Below are positions 16,520-24,558 of a stretch of 64,000 nt of DNA, piece by piece. The notes beneath the pieces were generated by a model, which was not told where the DNA came from, did not search any database, and was given only the letters and a program-made list of their open reading frames with translations. Location: the NCBI GenBank assembly GCA_001005265.1, contig CP011392.1:682001-746000 (forward strand), in the 5' to 3' direction. This DNA is from Dehalogenimonas sp. WBC-2 (lineage in GTDB: Bacteria; Chloroflexota; Dehalococcoidia; Dehalococcoidales; Dehalococcoidaceae). The position numbers were made by a program, and so were the translations under genes. The first letter of the stretch is position 1; every line of letters starts with the position of its first letter.

Positions 16520-17095
16520 CTACTGCCGCCGCTTGATCAGTTCAATATAAAGCGTATTTAACTGGGCGGCGGCAGTTGCTTGTTTTCCGTTTGCCCAATC
16601 TATTTGCTCAATGCGGTCTTCCGGCGCTTCCATCTGCCGTAACGCTTTGACAATATCGTCTTTGCCGCCGGTGATTTTTTCAAACATTTTTAAGGCATGC
16701 TCCGCTGACCAGCGTGTCATGCCAGACCGCGCATCAACCAGTACATCCCGGCCGCTGGTGGTAAGCACCATAGGTTTAAAACGTAGAAAACGGCGGTGTA
16801 CCGCCGCCATGATGCCGAATGTTGTTAAATAATGCGCATGGATAATATCAGGCTTTATTGACATAATCATTGGGGCGGCCATGAGGAAAGCTGCATAGGT
16901 CAAGGGGTAGGCAGGGCTGATCCACAGCCGGTGAATGGTTACATTGGGGTCTATCTTAAACTTAGCAGCCGGGGCATGGTGACTGATTAGGTGCACCCGC
17001 CAGCCTAAAGCCGCCATATGGTTTAGCAGGGTTAGGGTTTCAACTGATGAGGCATCGGCAAGATGTAGAACCGTCGGGATTTTGTTGTTTTTCAT
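16520..17095 (-). CDS. Truncated GT4-like glycosyltransferase (donor domain missing)
   Basis: The 191-residue protein matches only the N-terminal acceptor domain of a GT-B (family 4-like) glycosyltransferase: VLHLADASSVETLTLLNHMAALGWRVHLISHH, then KPDIIHAHYLTTFGIMAA and VLTTSGRDVLVD. A normal enzyme has ~370-390 residues with a donor domain bearing the Ex7E motif. Here that domain is missing, and only a tail resembling the family C-terminus (LNTLYIELIKRR) follows residue ~170. This suggests an in-frame internal deletion of an ancestral gene. The frame stays open, so it may be a pseudogene or a reduced binding protein. It diverges from the amino-sugar operon. Confidence 0.75.
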   Translation of the reverse strand: MKNNKIPTVLHLADASSVETLTLLNHMAALGWRVHLISHHAPAAKFKIDPNVTIHRLWISPAYPLTYAAFLMAAPMIMSIKPDIIHAHYLTTFGIMAAVHRRFLRFKPMVLTTSGRDVLVDARSGMTRWSAEHALKMFEKITGGKDDIVKALRQMEAPEDRIEQIDWANGKQATAAAQLNTLYIELIKRRQ

Positions 17096-17166
17096 GCGGT
17101 CACTATACCCGAAATCATGATGATTCGTAAACGCAGGATAACTGAAACATGATTTATTATTTAGCG

Positions 17167-17195
17167 TTGACAGGTGTGACCGGCGCGCCTAGAAT
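17167..17195 (+). promoter_or_regulatory. Strong promoter of the amino-sugar operon
   Basis: TTGACA (17167-17172) and TAGAAT (17190-17195) are separated by exactly 17 bases. This is one of the closest matches to the vegetative consensus in the window. Transcription should start near 17202, with an AAGG ribosome site before the TTG start at 17225. Confidence 0.8.
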
Positions 17196-17224
17196 GGCTG
17201 GTAATAGCTACAAGGATAATTTGT

Positions 17225-18439
17225 TTGAATAATCCAACAGCCGCAGTGATTATGGCTGCCGGTGAAGGTTCCCGGATGCGTCCGCTTACGGCGACGCGGC
17301 CTAAAGTAATGCTACCGGTAGCTGGTAAACCGATGTTGGAGCACTTGATATTGGAATGCTGCCGGGCTGGTGTATCACAATTTATTCTGATCGTGGGCTA
17401 CCATCAAGAGGATGTCAGGGCATATTTTGGCGCTGGCAAGGCTTGGGACGTCAACATCCGTTACGTGACACAACGGTGCCCCCAAGGCACAGCAGACGCC
17501 CTGCTGCAAGCCTTACCGTTACTGGATGGTCCATTCCTGTTGCTAAATGGCGATATTATGCTGAAGGCTGCCGATGTTGCCTCGCTACTGGGTTCTCAAG
17601 CGACCACCATGAGCCTAATTGAACTCCCAGATGTTTCGGGTATGGGTGTGGTCGAATTAGATGGGGAACTGGTAACGCGTCTGCACGAAAAAAGTTTGGA
17701 TCCGCCAACAAAGCTGGCAAATGCCGGAGCGTATTATTTTACCCCCGAAATTTATATAACACTGAATGCCACCCCGCGGTCTGCACGGGGTGAATATGAG
17801 ATCACTGACACCATCCAAATGATGATTGATAGTAGTGTGCCGGTGAGATACCAATTATTAACCGCTTGGCGTGACGTTGGCTATCCGTGGGAACTGCTGT
17901 CTGCCAATGAAGAATTATTAAAAGAAACAGTACCCGGGATTGCAGGCGTCGTTGAGCCCGGGGTTACGCTGCAAGGTGCAGTTGCAATTGGTAGCGGCAG
18001 TGTTATTCGTACCGGGGCTTATATAGTTGGGCCTGTTGTGATAGGCCGCAACTGCGATATTGGTCCGAATTGCTTTGTCAGGCCGTTTACATCTATCGGC
18101 GATCATTGTCATATAGGCGCCGGAGTTGAGATAAAGAACTCCATTATCATGGCTCATTCCAAGATTCCGCATTTAAGCTATGTCGGTGATAGCGTTATCG
18201 GTGAAAATTGTAATTTAGGCGCCGGTACCCAAGTGGGTAACCTGCGGCTTGACCGCGGTAATATCAGAGTGCAAGACAGGGATACCGGCCGGCGAAAATT
18301 GGGGGTTATGATGGGTGACGGCGTATCAACGGGCGTCAATGCAAGCATCAATCCGGGGACAACCATCGGCGCCAAGGCAATAATTGGGCCCGGGGCATTA
18401 GCTTCCGGGGACATAGCGGCTAACGCGAGAGTGTTTTAG
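17225..18439 (+). CDS. glmU: Bifunctional sugar-1-phosphate nucleotidyl/acetyltransferase (GlmU-like), copy 1
   Basis: The 404-residue protein has an N-terminal nucleotidyltransferase domain (AAGEGSRMRPLT, residues ~11-22; GKP and NGD near 110) and a C-terminal left-handed beta-helix from ~240 on. The helix contains PHLSYVGD with H316 and NLGAGTQVGN, the acetyltransferase active-site region of GlmU-type enzymes, here in the archaeal-type arrangement. It should form UDP-GlcNAc from glucosamine-1-phosphate. TTG is the start, with AAGG upstream. copy 2 follows after 31 bases, then glmS, so this is an amino-sugar operon. Confidence 0.85.
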   Translation: MNNPTAAVIMAAGEGSRMRPLTATRPKVMLPVAGKPMLEHLILECCRAGVSQFILIVGYHQEDVRAYFGAGKAWDVNIRYVTQRCPQGTADALLQALPLLDGPFLLLNGDIMLKAADVASLLGSQATTMSLIELPDVSGMGVVELDGELVTRLHEKSLDPPTKLANAGAYYFTPEIYITLNATPRSARGEYEITDTIQMMIDSSVPVRYQLLTAWRDVGYPWELLSANEELLKETVPGIAGVVEPGVTLQGAVAIGSGSVIRTGAYIVGPVVIGRNCDIGPNCFVRPFTSIGDHCHIGAGVEIKNSIIMAHSKIPHLSYVGDSVIGENCNLGAGTQVGNLRLDRGNIRVQDRDTGRRKLGVMMGDGVSTGVNASINPGTTIGAKAIIGPGALASGDIAANARVF

Positions 18440-18470
18440 TCATGATGTCCGGCTGGTATATAATAAAGCT

Positions 18471-19652
18471 ATGAGACAAGCGATTATCCTGGCTGCCGGT
18501 GAGGGTTCCCGGCTTCGGCCATTTACTGTTTCCAGGCCCAAAGTGATGCTGGCTTCAGGCGGAAAACCTATTCTGCAATCCGTTATTGAGGTGCTGGCAG
18601 CCTGCAATATTAGGGACATAATTATTGTAGCCGGCTATCACCGTGAGCAGATTTATGACGCCTTGGGCAGCGGTGATGAATTCGGAGTCTCTATCAGGTA
18701 TGTTACTCAGGAGCGGCAATTGGGTACCGCCCATGCCCTTAAACAGGCTGAAGCGTTAGCTGATGAGGAGTTTCTGGTCCTGCCGGGAGATCATCTTATA
18801 GAAGTGGAAACCATCCGGGATTTTGTTTCGCAATCGCCGTGGGCTTTATTATTAAAACGGGTGCCTGATAATCAGACAGTACGCTATGGTGTAGTGGCAG
18901 CCGAGGATGGGATTGTACAAGCCATCATCGAAAAACCAAAAGAACCGTGTGACGCTCCGGTAAGCACCGGTATATTTGCTCTCCGCCGGGAAATCTTTGA
19001 TGCCATCGGCACTGAATCAGATATGCCCTCGGTGATAAACCGCATGACCTGTAGTGGGGTCCGATTTAAAGCAGTAGAAACCAGCGGCCTATGGCTGGAT
19101 GCCGTATACCCGTGGGATCTTCTGATGTTGAATGATCACAGCCTCTTATCTATCCAGCCATCTCTTGAAGGTACCATTGAAAAAGGTGTTACCCTCAAAG
19201 GTCCCGTTGCTGTCGGAGTGGGGAGCGTTATCCGTTCAGGCAGTTATATCACCGGCCCCATCCTCATCGGACGAGGTTGCGCCATCGGGCCAGCGGTAGT
19301 TGCCGGGGCAGGTGTCAGCATCGGTGATAATGTTACTATCGGACCTTTTAGTGTCATACAAAACAGCATTATTGGAAACGATGTTGCCATTGGGGCAAGA
19401 GTATCTCTCCAGGACTCGGTTATCGGTTGCGGCTGTCATATCAGCACTGGCTTTTGTGGATTATCAAGCACTGCCGATGTCCGGGTGGCTGATGAATTTC
19501 ACCGTATCAATGTGGGAGTGATGATGGGCCAGAATTGTGATATTGGTAGCGGGGTAGTTGCCCAACCGGGGACAATACTGGGCAATGGCAGCCGGGTGAA
19601 TCCGCTAAAAGTGATTTCAGGCTATATCAACGACGGTAGTCAGGTAGTCTAG
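18471..19652 (+). CDS. Sugar-1-phosphate nucleotidyltransferase with beta-helix, GlmU-like copy 2
   Basis: This 393-residue paralogue begins AIILAAGEGSRLRPFT and has the same two-domain design as its neighbour: nucleotidyltransferase, then beta-helix repeats from residue ~230. It retains the pyrophosphorylase loop and GDH, but the beta-helix lacks the PHLSYVGD block with the catalytic His seen in copy 1. It is therefore probably a nucleotidyltransferase whose acetyltransferase site is lost or altered; the sugar is unknown. It arose by tandem duplication, and the two have diverged in active site. glmS starts 1 base after its stop codon, so the genes are coupled. Confidence 0.82.
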   Translation: MRQAIILAAGEGSRLRPFTVSRPKVMLASGGKPILQSVIEVLAACNIRDIIIVAGYHREQIYDALGSGDEFGVSIRYVTQERQLGTAHALKQAEALADEEFLVLPGDHLIEVETIRDFVSQSPWALLLKRVPDNQTVRYGVVAAEDGIVQAIIEKPKEPCDAPVSTGIFALRREIFDAIGTESDMPSVINRMTCSGVRFKAVETSGLWLDAVYPWDLLMLNDHSLLSIQPSLEGTIEKGVTLKGPVAVGVGSVIRSGSYITGPILIGRGCAIGPAVVAGAGVSIGDNVTIGPFSVIQNSIIGNDVAIGARVSLQDSVIGCGCHISTGFCGLSSTADVRVADEFHRINVGVMMGQNCDIGSGVVAQPGTILGNGSRVNPLKVISGYINDGSQVV

Positions 19653-19653
19653 C

Positions 19654-21438
19654 GTGTGCGGCATTGTTGGTTATGCAGGTGCCCGACCAGCCCGTCCGTT
19701 GCTGCTTGAAGCGCTTTTAAAACTTGAATACCGGGGTTATGATTCATGCGGTATCGCGGTGGCCGGAGATGATCTGGTAATTTATAAGGACGCGGTGAGA
19801 ATCACCGAATTTGCTTCCTCCGCCATGCCAGCCGCCGGAACAATTGGTATCGGGCATACCAGGTGGGCCAGTTGCGGCGCTCCTACCCGTGAAAATGCCC
19901 ATCCCCATGCGGATTGCAGCGGGCTAATAGCCGTGGTTCACAATGGCAATGTCCTTAATTATTCAACGCTCAAACTTCGCCTGGAAAAGCTGGGGCATAT
20001 TTTCAGATCCGAGACCGACAGTGAGGTCATCAGCCACTTAATCGAGCAGTATTATGATGGTGACCTGGCAGCGGCGGTTGAGCGGTCAATGGAAGATATT
20101 GAAGGGTCTTGTGCGCTGGCAGCCATACACCGTGATGAAAAGCGTCTGGTTGCTGTATGCCGCGGTAATGCACTGATTATCGGTCTGGGTGACAATGAAA
20201 ACTGGTTGGGGTCGGATGTGCTGGCTTTTCTGGAACATACCAACCGGGCAATATATTTAGAAAATGGCGATTTGGCTGTAATCAGCGCAAAGTCTGTTGA
20301 AGTTCATCGTGACAAGCAGTTGATAACACCACAAATAAAGATCATTGACTGGTCGCCTGAACAAGCCGGTAAATCCGGGTATGAGCACTTCATGCTTAAA
20401 GAAATCCATGAACAGCCAAGGGTGATCCGTGAGAATATTGGATTTGGACATACGAACAAAAAAAGTCGGGCAAATCTTATTTTAGGACAAGCAGGCATAT
20501 CATCAATTCTCATTCTGGGTTGCGGCAGTTCATATCATGCAGGGTTAGTGGCTAAAGGGTTTATCGAAGAACTTCTGGGAATCCCGGTAAATGTGGAATT
20601 GGCTTCTGAGTTCAGTCATGATATTGCTGTTTGCCAGGCCAATAGACTGGTCATAGGTCTGACTCAGTCCGGCGAGACAGCCGATACATTGTCGGCGATA
20701 ACGCGCTTGAAAAAAGCAGGGTCAAAAGTAATTGCCTTGACCAATGTGGCAGGTTCAAGTATTACGCGTATAGCTGAAGAAACACTATTTCTGAAAGCCG
20801 GGCCTGAAATCAGTGTCGCCGCAACTAAAAGCTTCACGGCGCAGTTAGTGGCTATGCTCATATTGACTCTGATACCTGATCGTCTCGGCCGGCGGCTCTA
20901 TGAGAGATTAACAACTGAATTAAAATCATTGCCAGCCAAAGTGCAACAGGTATTGGATGCATCGGCCAGTATTGAGGAAAACGCCAGATGGCTGGCAAAA
21001 TACAATGATGTTATCTGTATCGGTCGCGGTCTGCAATATCCCATCGCCCTTGAGACCGCGCTCAAACTGAAAGAAGTGGCCTATATTCACGCTGAAGGTT
21101 GTGCTGCCGGAGAATTAAAACACGGGTCTCTGGCGTTGCTGACAGAAGCCACTCCGGTTATCGCCATACTTGGTCAAGATGAGTCTCATGAAGCTATGAT
21201 TACAGCCATCAGGGAGATAAAAGTGCGTGGCGCGCCGGTCATCGCCGTTACACCGAACGCCGATAGCATCCTTGAATCGCTGGCAGATAGAATAATTGCC
21301 GTGCCAGCAACGGATAAATTGCTCCAACCGGTGGTTAATGCGGTTGCGCTGCAACTCCTGGCTTATTTTACCGCCCGGGAACTGGGCCATTCCATTGATA
21401 TGCCACGAAACCTGGCCAAGAGCGTTACCGTTGGCTAG
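19654..21438 (+). CDS. glmS: Glutamine-fructose-6-phosphate aminotransferase (GlmS)
   Basis: This makes glucosamine-6-phosphate from fructose-6-phosphate and glutamine. The 594-residue product starts with GTG directly before TGC: the catalytic Cys is residue 2 (CGIVGYAG), the N-terminal nucleophile of the glutaminase. It has the two SIS isomerase domains (GCGSSYHAG; GRGLQYPIALETALKLKE) and the C-terminal LAKSVTV. The length is standard. It begins one base after the second GlmU-like gene and supplies its substrate chain. The missing step is phosphoglucosamine mutase, which is not in the window. Confidence 0.96.
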   Translation: MCGIVGYAGARPARPLLLEALLKLEYRGYDSCGIAVAGDDLVIYKDAVRITEFASSAMPAAGTIGIGHTRWASCGAPTRENAHPHADCSGLIAVVHNGNVLNYSTLKLRLEKLGHIFRSETDSEVISHLIEQYYDGDLAAAVERSMEDIEGSCALAAIHRDEKRLVAVCRGNALIIGLGDNENWLGSDVLAFLEHTNRAIYLENGDLAVISAKSVEVHRDKQLITPQIKIIDWSPEQAGKSGYEHFMLKEIHEQPRVIRENIGFGHTNKKSRANLILGQAGISSILILGCGSSYHAGLVAKGFIEELLGIPVNVELASEFSHDIAVCQANRLVIGLTQSGETADTLSAITRLKKAGSKVIALTNVAGSSITRIAEETLFLKAGPEISVAATKSFTAQLVAMLILTLIPDRLGRRLYERLTTELKSLPAKVQQVLDASASIEENARWLAKYNDVICIGRGLQYPIALETALKLKEVAYIHAEGCAAGELKHGSLALLTEATPVIAILGQDESHEAMITAIREIKVRGAPVIAVTPNADSILESLADRIIAVPATDKLLQPVVNAVALQLLAYFTARELGHSIDMPRNLAKSVTVG

Positions 21439-21464
21439 ATATATAGAGAAAGGGAAATTTTAAA

Positions 21465-21917
21465 ATGTACAAAAAGATTCTGGTACCCCTTGATGGTTCG
21501 GAATTATCTGAATCCATCCTGCCTCAAGTAATAGCTGTCGCCAAGCCCTCTAAAGCAGATGTCGTGCTGTTCCGTGTCCTGGAACCCATGGATAAAGGCG
21601 TGCGGGATACCCTGGGTGATGACCTGGCGCACAAACTGGATACGGTAAATATGGAAGAAGCGCAATCTTACCTCCAGAAGATTGCCGGCACGCTGCAGCA
21701 GCAGGGACTCAAGGTAAGTATTATCACTGCTACAGGCCATCCATCTGCGTCAATTATTGAATACGCCGGAACTCACGCCGTTGATTTGATTACCATGGCC
21801 ACGCATGGCCGCAGCGGTCTGTCACGCCTGGCTTTTGGTAGTGTTGCTGATAAGGTTTTACGCCAATCGCCGGTGCCGGTACTGCTTGGTCCGGTGGTCG
21901 GTTCAGCCAGATCTTAA
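21465..21917 (+). CDS. Universal stress protein, UspA family
   Basis: The 150-residue protein has the family start KKILVPLDGSELSE and the ATP-binding C-terminal loop around THGRSGLSRLAFGSVADKVLRQSPVPVLL, in which the first Gly of the usual G-x2-G-x9-GS motif is Ala. It should be a small dimeric cytosolic protein that binds ATP or a similar nucleotide. It follows glmS by 26 bases with a usable AAAGGGAAA site, so it may be the last gene of the amino-sugar operon. The role in this organism is unknown. Confidence 0.9.
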   Translation: MYKKILVPLDGSELSESILPQVIAVAKPSKADVVLFRVLEPMDKGVRDTLGDDLAHKLDTVNMEEAQSYLQKIAGTLQQQGLKVSIITATGHPSASIIEYAGTHAVDLITMATHGRSGLSRLAFGSVADKVLRQSPVPVLLGPVVGSARS

Positions 21918-22098
21918 CGGCTGTACAGGCCGGTGACCGACGCTTCGGCGATTGTAACACCTTTCCAAATTCCGCCCGGCGGGCTCTTGGGGCGGGGTCT
22001 TAGCCGGTAATTTCCGGTGATAACCCGAGGTTGGTGAAAGTGTATCGGTCAGGGATGATGCCGTTTTTGTTAGTTCGTAGATTAACAATTCCATAAGC
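21918..22098. other. Intergenic stretch between convergent genes
   Basis: About 180 bases between the universal stress protein gene and the HAD gene. It holds G/C-rich blocks (21965-22030) with self-complementary patches such as CCGGTAATTTCCGG, but no recognised RNA family. I could not identify a coding frame or a U-tract terminator for the rightward operon. Confidence 0.4.
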
Positions 22099-22127
22099 AA
22101 CAAGCATGTTAATCTAACATGCTTGTT
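22099..22127. repeat. 13-base inverted repeat overlapping the HAD stop codon
   Basis: AACAAGCATGTTA (22099-22111) pairs exactly with 22115-22127 across a 3-base loop. It covers the stop codon of the HAD gene. There is no following U-run, so it may be a mRNA-stabilising hairpin or a weak convergent terminator. Confidence 0.55.
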
Positions 22128-22807
22128 ATCTGAAACAGACTACTCACCCTAGGGCATTCCGCTGGAGCATCGCTGAATCCACCCCGGTCAACCAGTATAC
22201 CTTTCATTCCGGCCGCGGTGGCGCCAAGTACGTCTATCTTATATTGATCCCCGACAAAGATGACATCTTCAGCCGCTATTTCCACCCGCCTCAAGGCCTC
22301 CTGGAAAATTTCCGGGTGTGGCTTGGTAAAGCCTGTTTCCTGAGAGGTGACCACGGTGGTGAGGAAAGAACTCAATCCTAAATCATCAAGTAAGCCTGTT
22401 ATATCCTTGTCCACATTGGAAATGAGACCGAGTGTCATGTTCATTCGCTTTAATTCCGTGAATGACGGCAGAACATCGTTAAAGAGTACGTGATTGAGTT
22501 TGGTATCACGCCATCTTGCCAGCATTGACCGCACCAGGTCAGGCGCCGGTTCAATCCCGCCCTCTTTAAGAACTATGGATTGATGATGGAAATATACTTT
22601 AGCCACATCCTCCGACGGACGCTTGCTCAAGGGTTTTTTGGCATTTTCGGAGTAGAAATATTCGTCAGCTAAGGTAAAAGACTTATTAAACGCCTGAGGA
22701 GATGCTTTTATGCCTAGTTTATCAAGCATTTGGGATTCCCATTCTTCACGCGGAGGGTTATAACCGACCAGCGTTTGATAGAGATCAAAAAAAACTGCCT
22801 GGGTCAA
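22109..22807 (-). CDS. HAD-superfamily hydrolase with DxY motif
   Basis: The 232-residue protein (TTG start 22807, AAGGAG upstream) is a class I HAD hydrolase. The nucleophile motif reads VFFDLYQTLVGY, so Asp8 is present, but the usual second Asp (general acid/base of phosphatases) is Tyr10. ISNVDKD (motif II), GFTKPHPEIF (motif III Lys) and VGDQYKIDVLGA (motif IV acids) follow. The DxY pattern is typical of L-2-haloacid dehalogenases, but motif IV looks phosphatase-like (GD...D rather than S-x-N...D). So substrate class is uncertain. The upstream ATG frame to 22882 lacks a ribosome site. Confidence 0.78.
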   Translation of the reverse strand: MTQAVFFDLYQTLVGYNPPREEWESQMLDKLGIKASPQAFNKSFTLADEYFYSENAKKPLSKRPSEDVAKVYFHHQSIVLKEGGIEPAPDLVRSMLARWRDTKLNHVLFNDVLPSFTELKRMNMTLGLISNVDKDITGLLDDLGLSSFLTTVVTSQETGFTKPHPEIFQEALRRVEIAAEDVIFVGDQYKIDVLGATAAGMKGILVDRGGFSDAPAECPRVSSLFQITSMLD

Positions 22808-22999
22808 AATGGTCTCCTTATTGAAATCAGTCTGCGCCCATTTTAGCCTAGGGGACAATAGTTGGCAAAAAGTCCCGTGCATTCAAATACAAAAATGCCA
22901 AATCAGCTTAGGCTTTTGAAGATTCCCCAAAATTGATACGCTATGCATTAATGGTGGTGTTGGACATTTATTCGCGGTACTAGCTATAGGGATTAAGAC

Positions 23000-23029
23000 T
23001 TGACCCCGTAATAGACGTTCTGCTATGCT
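23000..23029 (+). promoter_or_regulatory. Predicted promoter of the ATP synthase operon
   Basis: TTGACC (23000-23005) and TATGCT (23024-23029) are 18 bases apart. Transcription would begin near 23036, downstream of the first in-frame ATG (23025). This supports a start at 23049 for the first gene. Confidence 0.55.
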
Positions 23030-23048
23030 TTGGCGGGTTTTAAACAGG

Positions 23049-23276
23049 ATGAACCGATGGCAACAACCCCTGAAGTTCGTCGGTATCGGGTGGTATATCA
23101 GCCTAAGTATCCTTGGGGGCATTCTCCTGGGAAGATGGCTTGATTCCAAGCTTGACACCGGCCCGTTTCTGTTGATTTTGGGTTTGTTTATTGGTTTGTT
23201 CATGGCCTTTTTCGGTGCCTACCGGATGATGCCGCGGCCGCCCGATAACAAGAAATATGACAAGGAAAACCGATAG
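23049..23276 (+). CDS. atpZ: AtpZ/AtpI-type F0F1-ATPase accessory membrane protein
   Basis: This small protein, of 75 residues from ATG 23049 (or 83 from ATG 23025), has two hydrophobic helices with the pattern GGILLGRWLDSKLDTGPFLLILGLFIG, typical of AtpZ/AtpI-type accessory proteins encoded first in ATP synthase operons. It is thought to help assemble the c-ring or transport Mg2+/Ca2+. The 23049 start is chosen because the predicted -10 element covers 23025. It overlaps atpB by one base, so the two are translationally coupled. Confidence 0.82.
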   Translation: MNRWQQPLKFVGIGWYISLSILGGILLGRWLDSKLDTGPFLLILGLFIGLFMAFFGAYRMMPRPPDNKKYDKENR

Positions 23277-24256
23277 TGCCTGAAACACCGAAAAAAAAGA
23301 TAATCGGGTTGTCCAAACCGGTATTTATCGCTTTTCTGTTGGTACTTCTCGCTCTTAGTATTGTCAGCCTCCTTGGTGGGGCTATCGGTCGCGCCATTGT
23401 AGGTGATGTTGGTCTACCGGACTGGGTAATAGTTGATCAGCCACACCCTGAACTTCCGGCTGAAGCAATAGCGCACGTTGGCAGTATTCCCATTACCAAT
23501 ACGATGCTTGCCGCTTGGATCAGTATGGCAGTGTTGGGGATATTCTTCTTCCTGGCCACTCGTAAAATGAAGCTTATTCCCGGACGCTTACAGGCTACGG
23601 CCGAGTCTATCATCAACTACCTGTATGGATTCTGCACCGATATAGCCGGTGAAAAACACGGACGGCGTTTTTTCCCGCTGATGGCAACTATCTTTCTCTT
23701 CGTCATCACTAACGCCTGGATGAACCTTATTCCGGGCTATGGCTCCATACTGATAGGCGGTGAACATGGTTTCGTGCATCTTTTCCGAGGGGCTAATACA
23801 GATATAAATTTCCCGCTGGTTTTGGCGCTGGTCTCTTTTGTAATGGTAGAGTATTGGGGCCTCAAAACAATCGGTATTTTCCACTACCTTGGAAAGTTTT
23901 TTAACTTCAAGAAGTTTTTCTTTGGTTGGAAACAAGTTTTCAAAGGCAAACTTAAAGACGGTATCGTAAACATCCTAATGGGGATGATCGATATCTTTAT
24001 AGGTTTGATAGAGTTGCTTTCAGAGTTCATTCGTATTCTCTCTTTTACCTTCCGTCTTTTTGGCAACATGACAGGCGGAGAGATACTATTAATTTCAATG
24101 CTTTTCCTGGCTCCTTTCATCGTGGCTGTTCCGTTCTACGTTCTGGAAATATTTGTCGGCTACATCCAGGCGCTCATTTTCGCTGGATTGACACTGGTAT
24201 TCGCTTTCATGGCGGTCACTCCGCATGAAGTTGAGGCCGAAGGCTCTGATCACTAG
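23276..24256 (+). CDS. atpB: ATP synthase F0 subunit a
   Basis: The membrane subunit a forms the ion half-channels beside the c-ring. The 326-residue product starts at GTG overlapping the previous stop. The essential Arg lies in FTFRLFGNMTGGEILL, followed by the closing helix YIQALIFAGLTLVFAFMAV. Subunit a normally has ~240-270 residues; here an N-terminal extension with a long first helix and a Lys/Phe-rich loop (GKFFNFKKFFFGWKQVFKGK) in the middle add length. The loop is unusual and could be a soluble insert. The operon order is standard. Confidence 0.95.
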   Translation: MPETPKKKIIGLSKPVFIAFLLVLLALSIVSLLGGAIGRAIVGDVGLPDWVIVDQPHPELPAEAIAHVGSIPITNTMLAAWISMAVLGIFFFLATRKMKLIPGRLQATAESIINYLYGFCTDIAGEKHGRRFFPLMATIFLFVITNAWMNLIPGYGSILIGGEHGFVHLFRGANTDINFPLVLALVSFVMVEYWGLKTIGIFHYLGKFFNFKKFFFGWKQVFKGKLKDGIVNILMGMIDIFIGLIELLSEFIRILSFTFRLFGNMTGGEILLISMLFLAPFIVAVPFYVLEIFVGYIQALIFAGLTLVFAFMAVTPHEVEAEGSDH

Positions 24257-24305
24257 TTAGTAAATTATAAATATACCGGTAATCTAAGAAAGGGGATATT
24301 TCAAT

Positions 24306-24536
24306 ATGGAAACAGAAGCAGTAAAATTCTTGGCAGCTGGCTTGGCGATGGGTCTGGGGGCTATCGGACCAGGCATTGGTCTGGGTGTTCTTGGCATGGG
24401 TGCGGTTCAGGCTGTTAGCCGCAATCCGGAAGCGCGCGGCACTATTTTCACTAACTTCCTGTTCGCACTGGCGCTCACTGAAGCCGTTGCCATTTATGCC
24501 TTGGTTGTGGCCATTATCTTAATTTTCGTCGCTTAA
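24306..24536 (+). CDS. atpE: ATP synthase F0 subunit c
   Basis: A 76-residue hairpin of two membrane helices with the loop SRNPEA and the ion-binding glutamate in ALTEAVAIYALVV. No Gln on helix one and no Ser/Thr after the Glu are seen, so the ligands of Na+-coupled rings are lacking. A proton-coupled ring is inferred. It starts 49 bases after atpB with an AAAGGGG site. Confidence 0.96.
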   Translation: METEAVKFLAAGLAMGLGAIGPGIGLGVLGMGAVQAVSRNPEARGTIFTNFLFALALTEAVAIYALVVAIILIFVA

Positions 24537-24558
24537 CAGAACCCGGGAGGTTGGACTC

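Noticed and set aside
21918-22098. SRP or other known structural RNA in the convergent gap
   Set aside because: The conserved SRP loop GGAAGGAAGCAG and other family landmarks are absent.
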